DNA of 64,000 nt from Ricinus communis (Eukaryota; Streptophyta; Magnoliopsida; Malpighiales; Euphorbiaceae): the NCBI RefSeq assembly GCF_019578655.1, contig NC_063256.1, positions 6,510,001 through 6,574,000 of the forward strand, in the 5' to 3' direction. Below the pieces are notes generated by a model. The model had not been told where the DNA came from and did not search any database. It worked only from the letters and a program-made list of their open reading frames with translations. The position numbers and the translations under genes were made by a program. Each line of letters starts with the position of its first letter. The first letter of the stretch is position 1. Shown here piece after piece: positions 26,272-39,328 of this stretch.

Positions 26272-27846
26272 CTAGATGTCCTCATCTTCACTGTCATCCT
26301 CATATTCGGAATCAGTCTCATCACTCCTAGGTTCCATGAAATTATTCATGTCAAATGATGGCATTTCCATCTCCTCCATGTCAATGGTCTCATAGTCCAT
26401 TCTTTGCTCAAACTTGTCATCTGAACAGTTAAGAAGCCATGATAGTGAACATTTCAACTCCTTCTTGGCAACTATTTTATGTCTTGGCTTTATAGTAGAC
26501 TCGAGACCATATGTGAAGAATGCTGGAAAAATAACCAAATCATCCAAAGGCCTTTTCATCTCCATTTTGAAGTAATCAAAGCAAAGTTTCATAATGTCAA
26601 TATTCAAAGCAAGCACATGGGGACATCTCACAACCATCTCCCTCACTTGTTGCATGGAGAAACCACATTCCTTCAGGAAGTCCACATGTTTCACAATAGG
26701 TATTCTACTAAGGCTAATGACTTGTGGCATCTTCTCCACAACTCTAGCAAACTCCTCAGGACCCAACTCAATAACTGAATGAAGCAAACTCTGTTGCCGA
26801 AGAAGCTTCGGCTCCAGGTCAAGACCTATAATCTCAGGATATTGTGCTACCACAGACGGAAGTGTGGCTTTACTTACATTAAACTTCAGAAGGGTTTCGA
26901 CATTTGGTATAACCCTCTCCTGTAATTCAAACCCAAGGATGTATGGCCGTTTTTCTATCAGTCTAGCTACAGCTAGTCTAGGAATACCCAAACTTTCAAG
27001 ATACTCAACAAAAGGCTTGATTACTCGGCCAACTCGCATACCCAAAATCTCAGGGTATCTAGTTAAAATACCTCCAATTTCTCTCCTTGCCACTCCAATT
27101 CCAACCAAATAAGCCACTGATGTGCTCATGGTTCCTTCAAGCTTGAACCCCATAACTTCTGGGTATTTCTCAAGCACCCGAGGAATATCATTTGGTTTAA
27201 TATCCATCCCTTGAAGATACTTGACCACTGGAGCAAGGTCTACAACGACACTAGCATGAAGCACTTGTGGGTATCTTCTCAAGAACTCTGTGAAAGAGGA
27301 TTTCCTAACACCCAATTTGCCAAGATAGTCAAGGACAGGAATCATGTTCTTTTTCACACTGCAGCCAAGAACAAGAGGATAGTTGTTAATGTCTTCGATA
27401 GTAAGACCTAATTGATGGAGGAAATCCACACGTTCCCTCATGACCTCAACCGTGACAGGAAGTTCTAACCCATCAAGCTCATCAGGGACAATACCAATAC
27501 TCTGTAAGAATTCATAAACCTTGGCGCGATTTGCTATCTTGTTATTTTTCATATCTAGCAAACTAGGACTAGTATATAGGGATGAGGAACCTCTTTGCTT
27601 CCGACCCAAACGAACATTTTTCATTTTGGGCGTAGATGAATCTGTAGAACTTGATTTGAATGTTCTCTCAGCAATTGAACACCGAATTTTCGTAATCAAG
27701 CTCATCCTCCTTGTGTTGTCCCTAGGAATGCCAAGAGGTAGCACAGATTTTAACTTTGGTTTACCATATATAAGAATGGGTAAATCTGAATGTACAAGCA
27801 AAAAACTGGGTCTGGTAATGCCAGCATAGCTTCCCATCTTCAGCAT
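26272..27846 (-). CDS. BSM: mTERF family organelle protein, BSM/RUG2 (mTERF4) type, 521-524 aa
   Basis: A single intronless frame. Residues 1-100 are basic and Ser-rich, fitting an organelle transit peptide. Residues about 105-465 form repeated mTERF helices, each with a Pro-anchored motif such as RRYPQVL, EKYPEVMG, TRYPEILG, AQYPEIIG and EKMPQVIS. The C-terminus is strongly acidic (DETDSEYEDDSEDEDI). Acidic tail, length and repeat wording match Arabidopsis BELAYA SMERT/RUGOSA2, which is needed for plastid gene expression and normal chloroplasts; its maize relative mTERF4 aids group II intron splicing. The first ATG (27846) is in poor context. The second (27837, GAAGATGGGA) has A at -3 and G at +4 and is the likelier start, giving MGSYAGITRPSF. 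The gene is divergent from ABP1. Confidence 0.93.
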   Translation of the reverse strand: MLKMGSYAGITRPSFLLVHSDLPILIYGKPKLKSVLPLGIPRDNTRRMSLITKIRCSIAERTFKSSSTDSSTPKMKNVRLGRKQRGSSSLYTSPSLLDMKNNKIANRAKVYEFLQSIGIVPDELDGLELPVTVEVMRERVDFLHQLGLTIEDINNYPLVLGCSVKKNMIPVLDYLGKLGVRKSSFTEFLRRYPQVLHASVVVDLAPVVKYLQGMDIKPNDIPRVLEKYPEVMGFKLEGTMSTSVAYLVGIGVARREIGGILTRYPEILGMRVGRVIKPFVEYLESLGIPRLAVARLIEKRPYILGFELQERVIPNVETLLKFNVSKATLPSVVAQYPEIIGLDLEPKLLRQQSLLHSVIELGPEEFARVVEKMPQVISLSRIPIVKHVDFLKECGFSMQQVREMVVRCPHVLALNIDIMKLCFDYFKMEMKRPLDDLVIFPAFFTYGLESTIKPRHKIVAKKELKCSLSWLLNCSDDKFEQRMDYETIDMEEMEMPSFDMNNFMEPRSDETDSEYEDDSEDEDI

Positions 27847-27986
27847 ATGTTGCTTATCTGCACAGAGATGGAAGCTGGAAGATTATGATATGCAAACCGA
27901 TCCTCCTCCCTAGGCAATGTAGAAATATTGTAACCAAAGTCCAAAATTGAGCAAGGCAAAGTAACATTGATCCCACTGAGAAACAT
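27840..27986 (-). promoter_or_regulatory. Upstream ORF (48 aa) overlapping the mTERF first ATG
   Basis: An ATG at 27986 opens a frame (MFLSGINVTLPCS...) that ends at TGA 27842-27840. It overlaps the first mTERF ATG (27846) in another frame and stops just before the second ATG (27837). Its own start context is weak. If the leader exon (about 28019 down) is in the mRNA, as the TTGCAG acceptor suggests, this uORF would favour initiation at 27837. Confidence 0.45.
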
Positions 27987-28885
27987 AGGCAAGTTAGGGT
28001 TGAATTGATAGAATAAACTCTGCAATCAATTATTATCGGGCTAATTCTCGAAAAACCAATTCTTCCCCTTGCACTAAGTAAGATACTTACGACTCCATGC
28101 GTGCAACATTAAAATTCGTGAATTTTGTTTCATTAAGCCTTGGTAATGACTTGTGGGTTATAATTAGCAGGATAATGTTAGTGTATAAAGCATATGATGA
28201 CTCAAAGTCAAGGCTAACTTTTCATAAACCCTAGAAGAAAATGAAAAACTAGAGCTAAAAATTCGCTTGTGAGTTATCAAAGGAACTTGCTTTAAGCTTT
28301 AAGGGAAGCTCAATTTCTGTTATATTCCTCCACTATCTCACACACTGAAAAAGGAAAACAAAAAAGAAGAATAATTTCTCAGTCTAGCAGCTGAAAGAAA
28401 GGAACTGTGACTTAAAATCTTTACAAATGTTAAAACAAACATGGAAGTGTTTTTCTTTAGCTCACTCCATCACGTCACCAATTCAAACGAAGAACAAGAA
28501 AAGCATTATATTCTCACCATATAGCTAATTTTAACTTATATTAACCATAAAAGTTAAATGTTTGAACCGTTAATAAAAAGAAAAAGAGGAATAATACTAA
28601 TTACCTGCACACGAAATTTGTTCGAAGTAAGATATGCCTCCGGGTTCTTCAAATTCCCAGTATCGTTCTCGACGAAAGAAAAAAAAAAAAAAAAAAAGTG
28701 ATAATATCACAGAAATCAGAAATTCTTTTAAAACTTGGGCTGATGACAAAAGCATATAGATAATTAGGCCCAAATGAAAGATTGAAGCCCAGCCCAGATC
28801 AAAGAATAAGGAATAAACTGGAATTTTTGAAAATATAGCCAGTGACCAGGTCTAGATGGTAGATAGAAGAAAAATCGAGAGAAAA
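27987..28885. promoter_or_regulatory. Divergent mTERF/ABP1 promoter with site II motifs and an mTERF leader intron
   Basis: On minus, a GTGCAG/GTAATT donor at 28604 and a TTGCAG acceptor at about 28020 outline a roughly 585-bp 5'UTR intron of the mTERF gene. Between 28736 and 28796 there are four TGGGCY site II motifs (TGGGCT at 28736; GGCCCA at 28767; AGCCCA at 28786 and 28791). Such motifs bind TCP factors in genes for ribosomal and organelle proteins. A poly(A) run occupies about 28679-28697. Confidence 0.55.
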
Positions 28886-31540
<2,655 letters not shown>

Positions 31541-32297
31541 CTGCAATTGTTTGTGCATGTGACTACAAAGTTGTGCTGTTTCTATAAAGTACTCGTTTGA
31601 GTTTTCTTACCAAAGAGGATAATAGGAGATCTCTTGACCCGTACAGTAACATTAGTTGTTAGAAGGAGAAGATGCAAATTTCTCAAAGTTAAATAGGGAG
31701 TACCTGAGTGGTGTTTGGGGGTCTATTATCAGGCCTTAAATTGCAATTCTTTATACCTAGATTTACGACAAATTAAAATTTTAACTGTGCTCCCACTCTG
31801 ACAAATGACGATTTCTTTCTCTCAAACGATGGTAAAAAAGTAAAATGGAAAGTGGAAGGAGATGGTAGCTAATAACCTCCAGCCTGTGATTCTTGTGGTG
31901 GCCTTTGATTGTGATCATCACTTAGATGATAATTTCAGGAAGCACAAAAGGTAGATGACAGTTTATTGTTTTGCGTTCAAATTCTTCTGGAGGCAAGGAA
32001 GAGTAAAGGAAAGAATAGCCTATGTTCTAAATTTAATACAGCTGGATTCTACACACAGGGTTCAAATTCTCCTATGTCCGTGTATTGTTTTGCGTTCAAA
32101 TTCTCCTGGATTCTAGACACAGGGTTTGGCCATCAACAAAAGCTAGGTAAACAATCAACACACAATTTCCATATTTTGAAACAGTATTTTTGCTAATTGC
32201 ACCAAACATTCCCTTCCAGTAGCTAATACATGACAATTTTCAGAATGTCTAAATTATGTAGCTTCTTAAACTCTTGGCTCACGATCGAAGATCAGCA
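31541..32297. other. Converging 3' ends of ABP1 and RRP4 with a small local duplication
   Basis: The ABP1 3'UTR probably covers the first 150-250 bases. The rest has no supported gene. A short ORF at 31966-32196 spans duplicated segments and looks like chance. Confidence 0.5.
31964..32129. repeat. Imperfect local duplications around GTTCAAATTCTCCT
   Basis: A 28-base unit at 31964-31991 recurs at 32083-32110 with one change. A second unit, CTGGATTCTACACACAGGG (32042), recurs at 32106 with period 64. The motif GGTTCAAATTC resembles a Pol III B box, but no A box or tRNA fold was found. Confidence 0.6.
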
Positions 32298-35200
32298 TCA
32301 TCTCTTCTTTTTTGTCAATGAACTCCTCCGCTCAGCCTCTTTCTCTGCTACCAAAACATGGAATTCTGGCCCAGGCATCTCATCTATGCCTAAATTCAAT
32401 GTGCTACTCAAGCTAAAAGTCTCCAATATCACTTCCAAAGTTAAACTGAAGCCTAAAGTTGATAATACACGGACAGCATTCGCAATGCGGCATATGTTCC
32501 GTCTTGTCTCTAGTGGTACCTCTTCAAAAGTTTTATTTGATTTCGTATCCTGGTCTTCAGTTTCGTTTACTTGATCTTCTACCATACTGTCTCTGGCATC
32601 AACATGTTCGCCGACCCATATAAATCCATTGCATCCAAGTATCAAATCAACATCATACTGTACTAGATGATGGAAGTGTTGTTTTTGCCTTTTCACTAGA
32701 TAAGGAGAGACTGTCAGCAGTTGACCCTTCTCAAGCTGTACAAGTAGCAAAACATGGTAGTACCAAGGTACCAAATGTGGAAAAGGGAAGAAAAGAAAGA
32801 GCACGTAAGATAAAGCTATAATTCATTATCGTAAATCAGAGTCAAATTAATGAACAAGTAATATTCTTTGCAACAACGTATCAAGAACTGAAAAGACAAC
32901 TATTGTAAATCACAGAATCAGATTAATGCACAAGTAATATTCTTTGCAACAACATATCAGGAACTGAAAAGACAACGGCATTAGCATAACAAATGGAAAT
33001 CTAAAAGCATCTTCCTTTCATCCTACTCTTGTAATGAATAAGTCACTAGTTTCTAAAAGCAGTTCTCATTGTTCTAAAAGCACTCCAAAACCCATAAAGA
33101 CCTATGCTAGATATGCTTTTTCAGGATAACTATGCTGATTCTTCCATTTTTTTGATATTGTTGTTTCAGTCATTTTCTCTCTTCTTCTTTTTTTGTTTAC
33201 TTTTTTCCCTTATCCTCCTCTTCTTATTGAGTTACATTGAATCCATTAGCTTCATCTTTCTTTTCGCATGTCAAGGATATCATAGTACTTCAATTTCCAC
33301 TCGATACGTACATATACACATCAGAGGCCCTAGAAATGTGTGTAAACAGTTGAAAACGCAAAACAGATATCAAACCTTTCCATACTTCTGACTTCTTGCT
33401 TGCAGCTGTAAACTGCCATCATTCTGAAAATTACGAACTTCAGCCTGAAAAAGGGTATGCCCAATACTACATTATGTGCTTGTTTTGAACTCATTCCTCC
33501 ATGTTAGATGGTCAAACAGTGTCGAAAAATAAAGTAAGAACGTGTGGCTGCGGACTTACACAAACAACATCATTCTCCTCAAAAACATTACGCATGTTAA
33601 GTTCATCCAGAGCAGTTCTCCGCCTCTAGCATTAAAATTGTGAAGGCAATACATATTTAGTCAAGAAAGAAAGCAAACAAATACTCAATACAAACATACA
33701 AACAAACAAAAAATTCATACTTCATATGATCGTGCTCCATACATTATACTTTTATGATTAGGAAAAGTCAATATATAAATGCCATAACCACTGCCAAGAC
33801 CAATAATCTCAGGACCAAAGCCAAAAGCTTGCAAATTAAAGACTCAAGAACAACCACTTTATGCATAAAGATGCTAAGTACTGGTCCACAGTTCAAACAA
33901 CCACTTCATGCAAAAAGCTGCTAAGTACTGGTCCACAGTTCAAGCCTTATAGTGCAAGTTTTTACAACTGTAACAACATGCCCTGCATTATCCAAATCCA
34001 AAATGTAAAAAGCTTATAATAGAGGAATTGCCAAGGGGAGCAATAATAAGAAGCCATTCTAAACCTATATCCGTTCATACACAGTGTGCAAGCTCAACTA
34101 AACTGAAATAGATAGTCAAACAGTTAAGAGCTTCTTTTGGATTTCAATCAAGAACATATCAATCTGCTCACTCAGTGTTTGTAATTGAACAAATAATAAG
34201 AACAGGTAGATGCAGTTCTTCTTTTTCTTTACCAATATTGCTCACATCAAAGATCCAACAAATAAGAAAGACATGAATAATCCCGACGGCATAAATGATG
34301 TTTGCACAGCTGAACCATCAATTGACATATGTAACTCCACTTTCTTATAACTCTTTCCACTTTCACCTCCAATTCAAAAGGCAAAAGCAAATATCATCAA
34401 CATAAACACCTGCTCCAGGACAAGTATTCTAAGCACATGCTGCTCTATCAGCAAATGTTGCTTAGAATGCACGAGCATCTAAGCTGACAACAGTCTTTCA
34501 ACTGACTATGATAAATGAGCTCAGGACACGCACATCCAAGTTGAGAGCGTTTCCCAAGGCTCTACTTTCAATCACTAGCATTGCATAAAGCTTCGGTTTA
34601 GAAAATTTAAAGGACGATTCCCATAATTTGATCAACACTTCACACAAAAAGTCAAAAAGATGTTTCAAGAACCAAAGAAGTGTGCTAAAAGGGATGACAA
34701 GATACCTGAATACCATCAGGCAAGTTCATTGAAGAAAGCATCAAAACAGCATCTTGACTGAAATTAATTTCCAATTTCCATCGCTTTTGTGCAACCTGGA
34801 AAATAATGAACGCGTAGGTAAAAAAGTAAAAAATGAAAATAACCCTTCAACGAAACAAACCCAGCATTCAATTACCCTTCCATGAAACAAATGAAAATAG
34901 TAAAACTCTCTAACAAAAATAAATTTTCATAACAGAAGTAATGACATGGCGCTATCTAATTACCTCAATTACCCGCCCCACAATAATATCACCAACCTCA
35001 GGCTTGTACCTAAAAATAAAGAGCAATATTCAATTAATCACAATCCTAAACCAACAAACGATCACCAATTAAAAAAGCTTTAATAAACCTGATAACACAA
35101 GCACCTGGAACGTAAAGACCGTACATAAACTAGCATGTTAACGCGCTCAACCACTCCACACGTCGTGGCCACCACTTCACCGTCGCGCTCTGCGGTTCCA

Positions 35201-35499
35201 TGTCCCCTTGAGTTTTCATCACAAGAAAGAAAAAAAAAAAAAAAAAAAAGATTACTCAAACATACATATATTAATAATCTAAGATTGAAGAAAAATAAAA
35301 ATGGAAAACGGAAAGCAAAACAAGAGAATAATAGAAGATACTTGAGAATATTGCCGTCTTCGAGGCTGATAGGGATAGTGTCAGCGACGGTGACGGAAGC
35401 ATCGGAATGCACTTTAGAATGTAAAGATTCGAGCTGTTGAAGAGCTCTTTGTAGTCTTATCTTCTGTGTTTGATTCAAGGGTAGCTGTATTTCTCTCAT
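32298..35499 (-). CDS. RRP4: RRP4, S1/KH cap subunit of the RNA exosome, 322 aa
   Basis: Seven exons: 35499-35342, 35206-35105, 35009-34964, 34795-34706, 33625-33560, 33444-33376 and 32735-32298 (969 nt, GT-AG). The product has an N-terminal domain (DGEVVATTCGVVERVNMLVY), an S1 RNA-binding domain (about 75-160, KPEVGDIIVGRVIEVAQKRW), then a KH domain with CNGFIWVGEH and ETRRNICRIANAVRVL. RRP4 sits on the exosome ring with RRP40 and CSL4 and guides RNA to the core during 3' processing of 5.8S rRNA and RNA decay, in nucleus and cytoplasm. In Arabidopsis RRP4 is active and essential. The length equals my recollection of the Arabidopsis protein. The C-terminus is Lys/Arg-rich (ERRSSLTKKKR), a possible nuclear signal. 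Telo-box and site II elements precede the gene. Confidence 0.96.
32851..32976. repeat. Tandem duplication, period 76, in RRP4 last intron
   Basis: A 50-base unit at 32851-32900 recurs at 32927-32976 with only three differences. Similarity continues more weakly upstream, so the duplicated unit is about 76 bp. Confidence 0.75.
33851..33944. repeat. Tandem duplication, period 47, in an RRP4 intron
   Basis: Two adjoining 47-base copies (33851-33897, 33898-33944) differ at four positions. Confidence 0.75.
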
Positions 35500-35533
35500 T
35501 TTGTTTCTGGTTCTCTCTGCACAAAATGGAGAA

Positions 35534-35648
35534 AAACCCTAAACCCTGGACTTTTTTTTTTTTTTTTTGAAAATTTAAACCCTGGATTTCACTTTGCTCT
35601 TCGAGAGTGAAGAAGATTAAAATCCTAGATGGGCCTAAAAATTGGGCC
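35534..35648 (-). promoter_or_regulatory. RRP4 promoter: telo-box and two site II motifs
   Basis: Upstream of the RRP4 start (35499) lie AAACCCTAA (35534-35542), TGGGCC (35630-35635) and TGGGCC (35643-35648). Telo-box plus site II is the known combination in plant genes for ribosomal proteins and other growth-coupled functions. Binding is inferred. Confidence 0.6.
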
Positions 35649-36131
35649 GCATTTCATTCAATTAATATTGAGCCATACATAATGTTCATCCTATAGCACA
35701 TATGCTCCTTTTATTAAAATAAGAGATAATTACATTTTTAGTATTTAAATATTTTCAAAGGAGAATTGCAAGATTGAATATTTAAAATTAATAATTAATA
35801 GTTACAATTTGTAAAAGAATAATAAATTGGTGTTTTTAAAATATAATTTGTAAATTTTTTTTAAATTTTTACAAATATAAATAAAAGATAAAAAATTATT
35901 AAATATGTCAAAAATTAAAATAAATTTATTAATGATATAACCTTAGGGTAAATATTATCTTATATGTGTTTAGAATCACTTTTCCTTAGCTCTCCTTTCT
36001 CTAATTTCTATTAATTCTGAAATTAGTAACCTTAATCTTAATCTCCAATTTATAGATTATAATATTTATTAGGTCTAATTGTCAAAAAAGTTCTATACTT
36101 TTTATTTGTTGTCAAATCTAATATTTACTAT

Positions 36132-36464
36132 TAGGGCTGTAAATGAACTAAACATCTTACAAGCTATTAGAAGCTCGGATTGATAAAAAGCTCATTTGAG
36201 GTCGTTCGTTAATCTAAACAAGCCGAGCTTGAGCTTAATTTTGAACTCGATAATTTTATAGTGCCAAGCTCGAACTTAACAGAGTTTGGTTCGTTAACTC
36301 TAGAACCTATTCGTTTACTGGCTCGGGAACAGGCTCGTGAACTTGAGCTCAAGCTTGGTTTGTCTATAAAGCTCGCGAACACGTCCATAATCTTACTTAT
36401 TTGTAAGTTCGTGAACATGCTCGTTTATAACTTCGACAAGCAAGCTCATTCTCGAGCTTAAACT

Positions 36465-36533
<69 letters not shown>

Positions 36534-37479
36534 GTAGCTATAACATTTCAATATAGCTATTGTTATTAGTAAGAATTACAATATAAATAATAAATAATAA
36601 ATAAATACATTCTATAACAATTTAATAAAATGAGTATTTTTAAATTACATAAAATAAAATTGACTCATTAAAATAATTTTTATTTTATTTATGAATTATT
36701 ATGTGTTATAAAATTTAATTATACTTTTACGACGATAAAAATATTACCTCTAATTAAACTAATTTAATAAAAAATAATTTATTATTAAACCTTAATTAGT
36801 ATATAATAGGTCAAGACTAACCAATCACTAGTGTAGAAAGAAAAAATTAAACATTGTATCTAAATGAATATAGTCAGTTGTATTGCTACTATTTTGAAAC
36901 TTTATATATCTTAACCTTAGCATAAAGTATTTTCTTTTCAATTTCATGCTCTTCGCTTTTTAGATATCTCATATTTTTCTAACTCGAATCTTAGAGTTAA
37001 TAAAGTGGAGTGTCGGTGTTGGATCATATGGTTTCTTTGAGAAAATTTTAATTTAATTAGAACTTTAGATTGAATTCACGTTTATATTTATAAATGATAA
37101 TCAAATTGAAAACTAAGCTAAAATAAATTAAAACTGTAATTTATATAAGTTAATATATTATTATGAAAAACTTTTAGCTATTTTATTATATCATATTTTG
37201 ATTATTTGATATTTTAAAATTAATTTTAAATTTTAGATATTATTTATTAAAAGGTAAGTGTCACTAGAAAATGAAATAGTGGGACTAGTTTATATGCTTT
37301 TTTAAATTAACACATACTTGTGATATGTTTAGTATGGTCTTTTTGCAATTTGAAAATAATTAGGCTCACTAATAGTTCAAACGATTCAAGCTCGAACCAA
37401 GCTCAAGCCTTTGCTATAATTAAATAACCATGTCTGAACTTATTGTTATTTGGCTCGACTCAGTTCAATTACAATCCTA
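36132..37479. mobile_element. hAT-like non-autonomous element, 1.35 kb
   Basis: The ends form inverted repeats: TAGGGCTGTAAATGAAC at 36132 and, reverse-complemented, TAGGATTGTAATTGAAC at 37479 (14 of 17). The flanks TTTACTAT (36124-36131) and TGTACCAT (37480-37487) match at 6 of 8 positions, as in an aged 8-bp hAT target duplication. The left 300 bases are full of AGCTCGA/GAGCTTG words and the right end has matching GCTCGAACCAAGCTCAAGC. The middle is AT-rich and has no transposase. An (AAT)n/(ATT)n palindrome lies near the left end. Confidence 0.6.
36466..36533. repeat. Palindromic microsatellite (AAT)n then (ATT)n
   Basis: About twelve AAT units run directly into about ten ATT units, giving two perfectly complementary arms of some 30 bases with no spacer. 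It could extrude as a cruciform. It lies inside the hAT-like element. Confidence 0.85.
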
Positions 37480-37487
37480 TGTACCAT

Positions 37488-39256
37488 GCACCATTCAAAT
37501 TTTTAATTTTAACACTAAATTTTAATATTGATTTCGATTTTTAATCTCTAGTAAAATTATTAACAAAATTTATTGGCATCGGGTGAGCTCTGGTAATAGC
37601 AATAAAAATGAGAAATTAAGTCAGCACCCTCATTATTAAAATATTATCATTTAAGCATATATGATTAATAAAACTCCAAAGTTAAGAAAAGAAAAAAGTT
37701 AATTTATGATAATATTTTAGTAATGGAACGACTCAACAACTCTAATGTTGACTCAGTTATTTTTTATTATTGTCGGAGTTCACGCCAATCTAGTATATTC
37801 GACCGATAATTTTATTAAATATTAAAATTAAAATTAATGTTAAACTATAGTATTAAAATTGAAAATTTAAAAATTATGTGCAAGTGCAAAGTCCAGAATT
37901 TATTTTTGCGATTAAACCTATTTATTACACTATAAAACTCTATTTAGCAAAATCCATTCGTATATGATGGATAAGTTTGTTATTTTATTATATTTCTCTT
38001 ATTTTTTATCTCATTTAACATTAAAAAAAAAATCTATATCGGTATTTATAATATGTGACCTGCTATAACCACTATTTTATTATTTTTTTACAGATTATTT
38101 CACTTAATTGTTAATTTTAAAAATTTAACCACTTGATTATTATCTTTTAATAAATTCAAACACTAAAAATATAATTATCCCTTAAAATTAAATGACTATT
38201 GACGTACATGTACATTTAATATTTTAAAATTAAATAATTGATACATTCTTAATTATTTTAATATAATAAATATAATAATTATTTATTAATTTACTGTAAG
38301 AATAAAAAGAAGTATATCCAAACTAGACAGTTTGGTATAATAAATATATGCCTATCTCTCTCATAAATCTACCTTAAAAACTTGAAAGCTTGTAACTATA
38401 CTTATTTATTCAGACTAATCAGTTAAAGGTGTCACTTCCTTGTGAACAACAGTTGCCAAATGCCCTGAAGTGATACCAATGTTTTTGGATTCCAACTCTT
38501 AATTTCATGCTACATCCACCAATTATATTTAATTTTCATGTCTATTAAGCCAGCCCATTTTTGTTTATTTTAGGGCTTACTTTTGTTAGTGTTGAGGTTA
38601 TTATTGTAAGAGCAGAAAGAGAATCCTGGATTAGCTTAGACCAGCAGGTATCTGTTTCATGCCACCATCATTTGTTATGCATTCAGTTTTCAAAATCAGA
38701 AGTCTACTTTGACATAACCATATTTCATTCCATGCCTTTCCACCAAACTCAAGAAAGAAAAGACGAAAGATTCCAGAACCAATTTCCTAATTAAATGTTC
38801 AAAATTCAGAAGGAAATCAACTAATAGCAAGTACTTTATAGATCAAGGACACTATTTGTTTCCTAATATCTATTTGGAAATTCACCAAACACTTGACTGA
38901 AAGTCTGAAACCTAACTAAATGGACCCTAAAATAGAAAAACAATGTATAACAACTGTTTTTCGTTTTATTTTGGCCATTGAAATAGGCAGAAACAATGGA
39001 GAGAATATAGAAATTAAATATTTTTCATAACCCAAATGGCAAAATGACAAGAAAATCAAAGATTTCTTTTTCTTCTCAAGAAGGCATACATACTATTACA
39101 AGTTGTTAAAAAGATAATTCCAAGTACATATTTTCCTTGTCCGAGGAATGTTCTCTTCCTCACAATCTCACCAACCTCTCTCCTTCCATTTTGTGTATCA
39201 ATTATTAGTTATTATTCTTTTGTCCTAAACCTTCTCTTAACCAGCCTAGCCTAGCA
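37488..39256. other. AT-rich spacer upstream of GATL4
   Basis: About 1.8 kb without a supported gene. Composition becomes less AT-rich after 38390, and the last 200 bases are pyrimidine-rich, fitting promoter and leader of the downstream gene. The ORF at 38561-38794 has no signature. Confidence 0.5.
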
Positions 39257-39283
39257 ATGGCAGGTACTACTCTTCTCCCCTAA
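39257..39283 (+). promoter_or_regulatory. Eight-codon upstream ORF in GATL4 leader
   Basis: ATGGCAGGTACTACTCTTCT opens an eight-residue frame (MAGTTLLP) ending at TAA, 45 bases before the GATL4 ATG. The start has A at -3 (AGCAATGG) and G at +4, a strong context, so it could dampen translation if it is within the mRNA. Transcript start is not known. Confidence 0.4.
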
Positions 39284-39328
39284 TCCTCTCTAACCCTCCA
39301 TTCCCCATTTCACAAACCTTAGGACAGG

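Noticed and set aside
26479..27829. Plus-strand frames of 62-102 codons
   Set aside because: Antisense to the intact mTERF gene; composition follows from its repeats.
27840..28025. 61-codon frame read as a full uORF from 28025
   Set aside because: It starts at TTG, and that base lies before the likely splice acceptor; the real ATG is at 27986.
32059..32072. tRNA or SINE-like B box GGTTCAAATTC
   Set aside because: No A box at the right distance, no cloverleaf, and the word is part of a local duplication.
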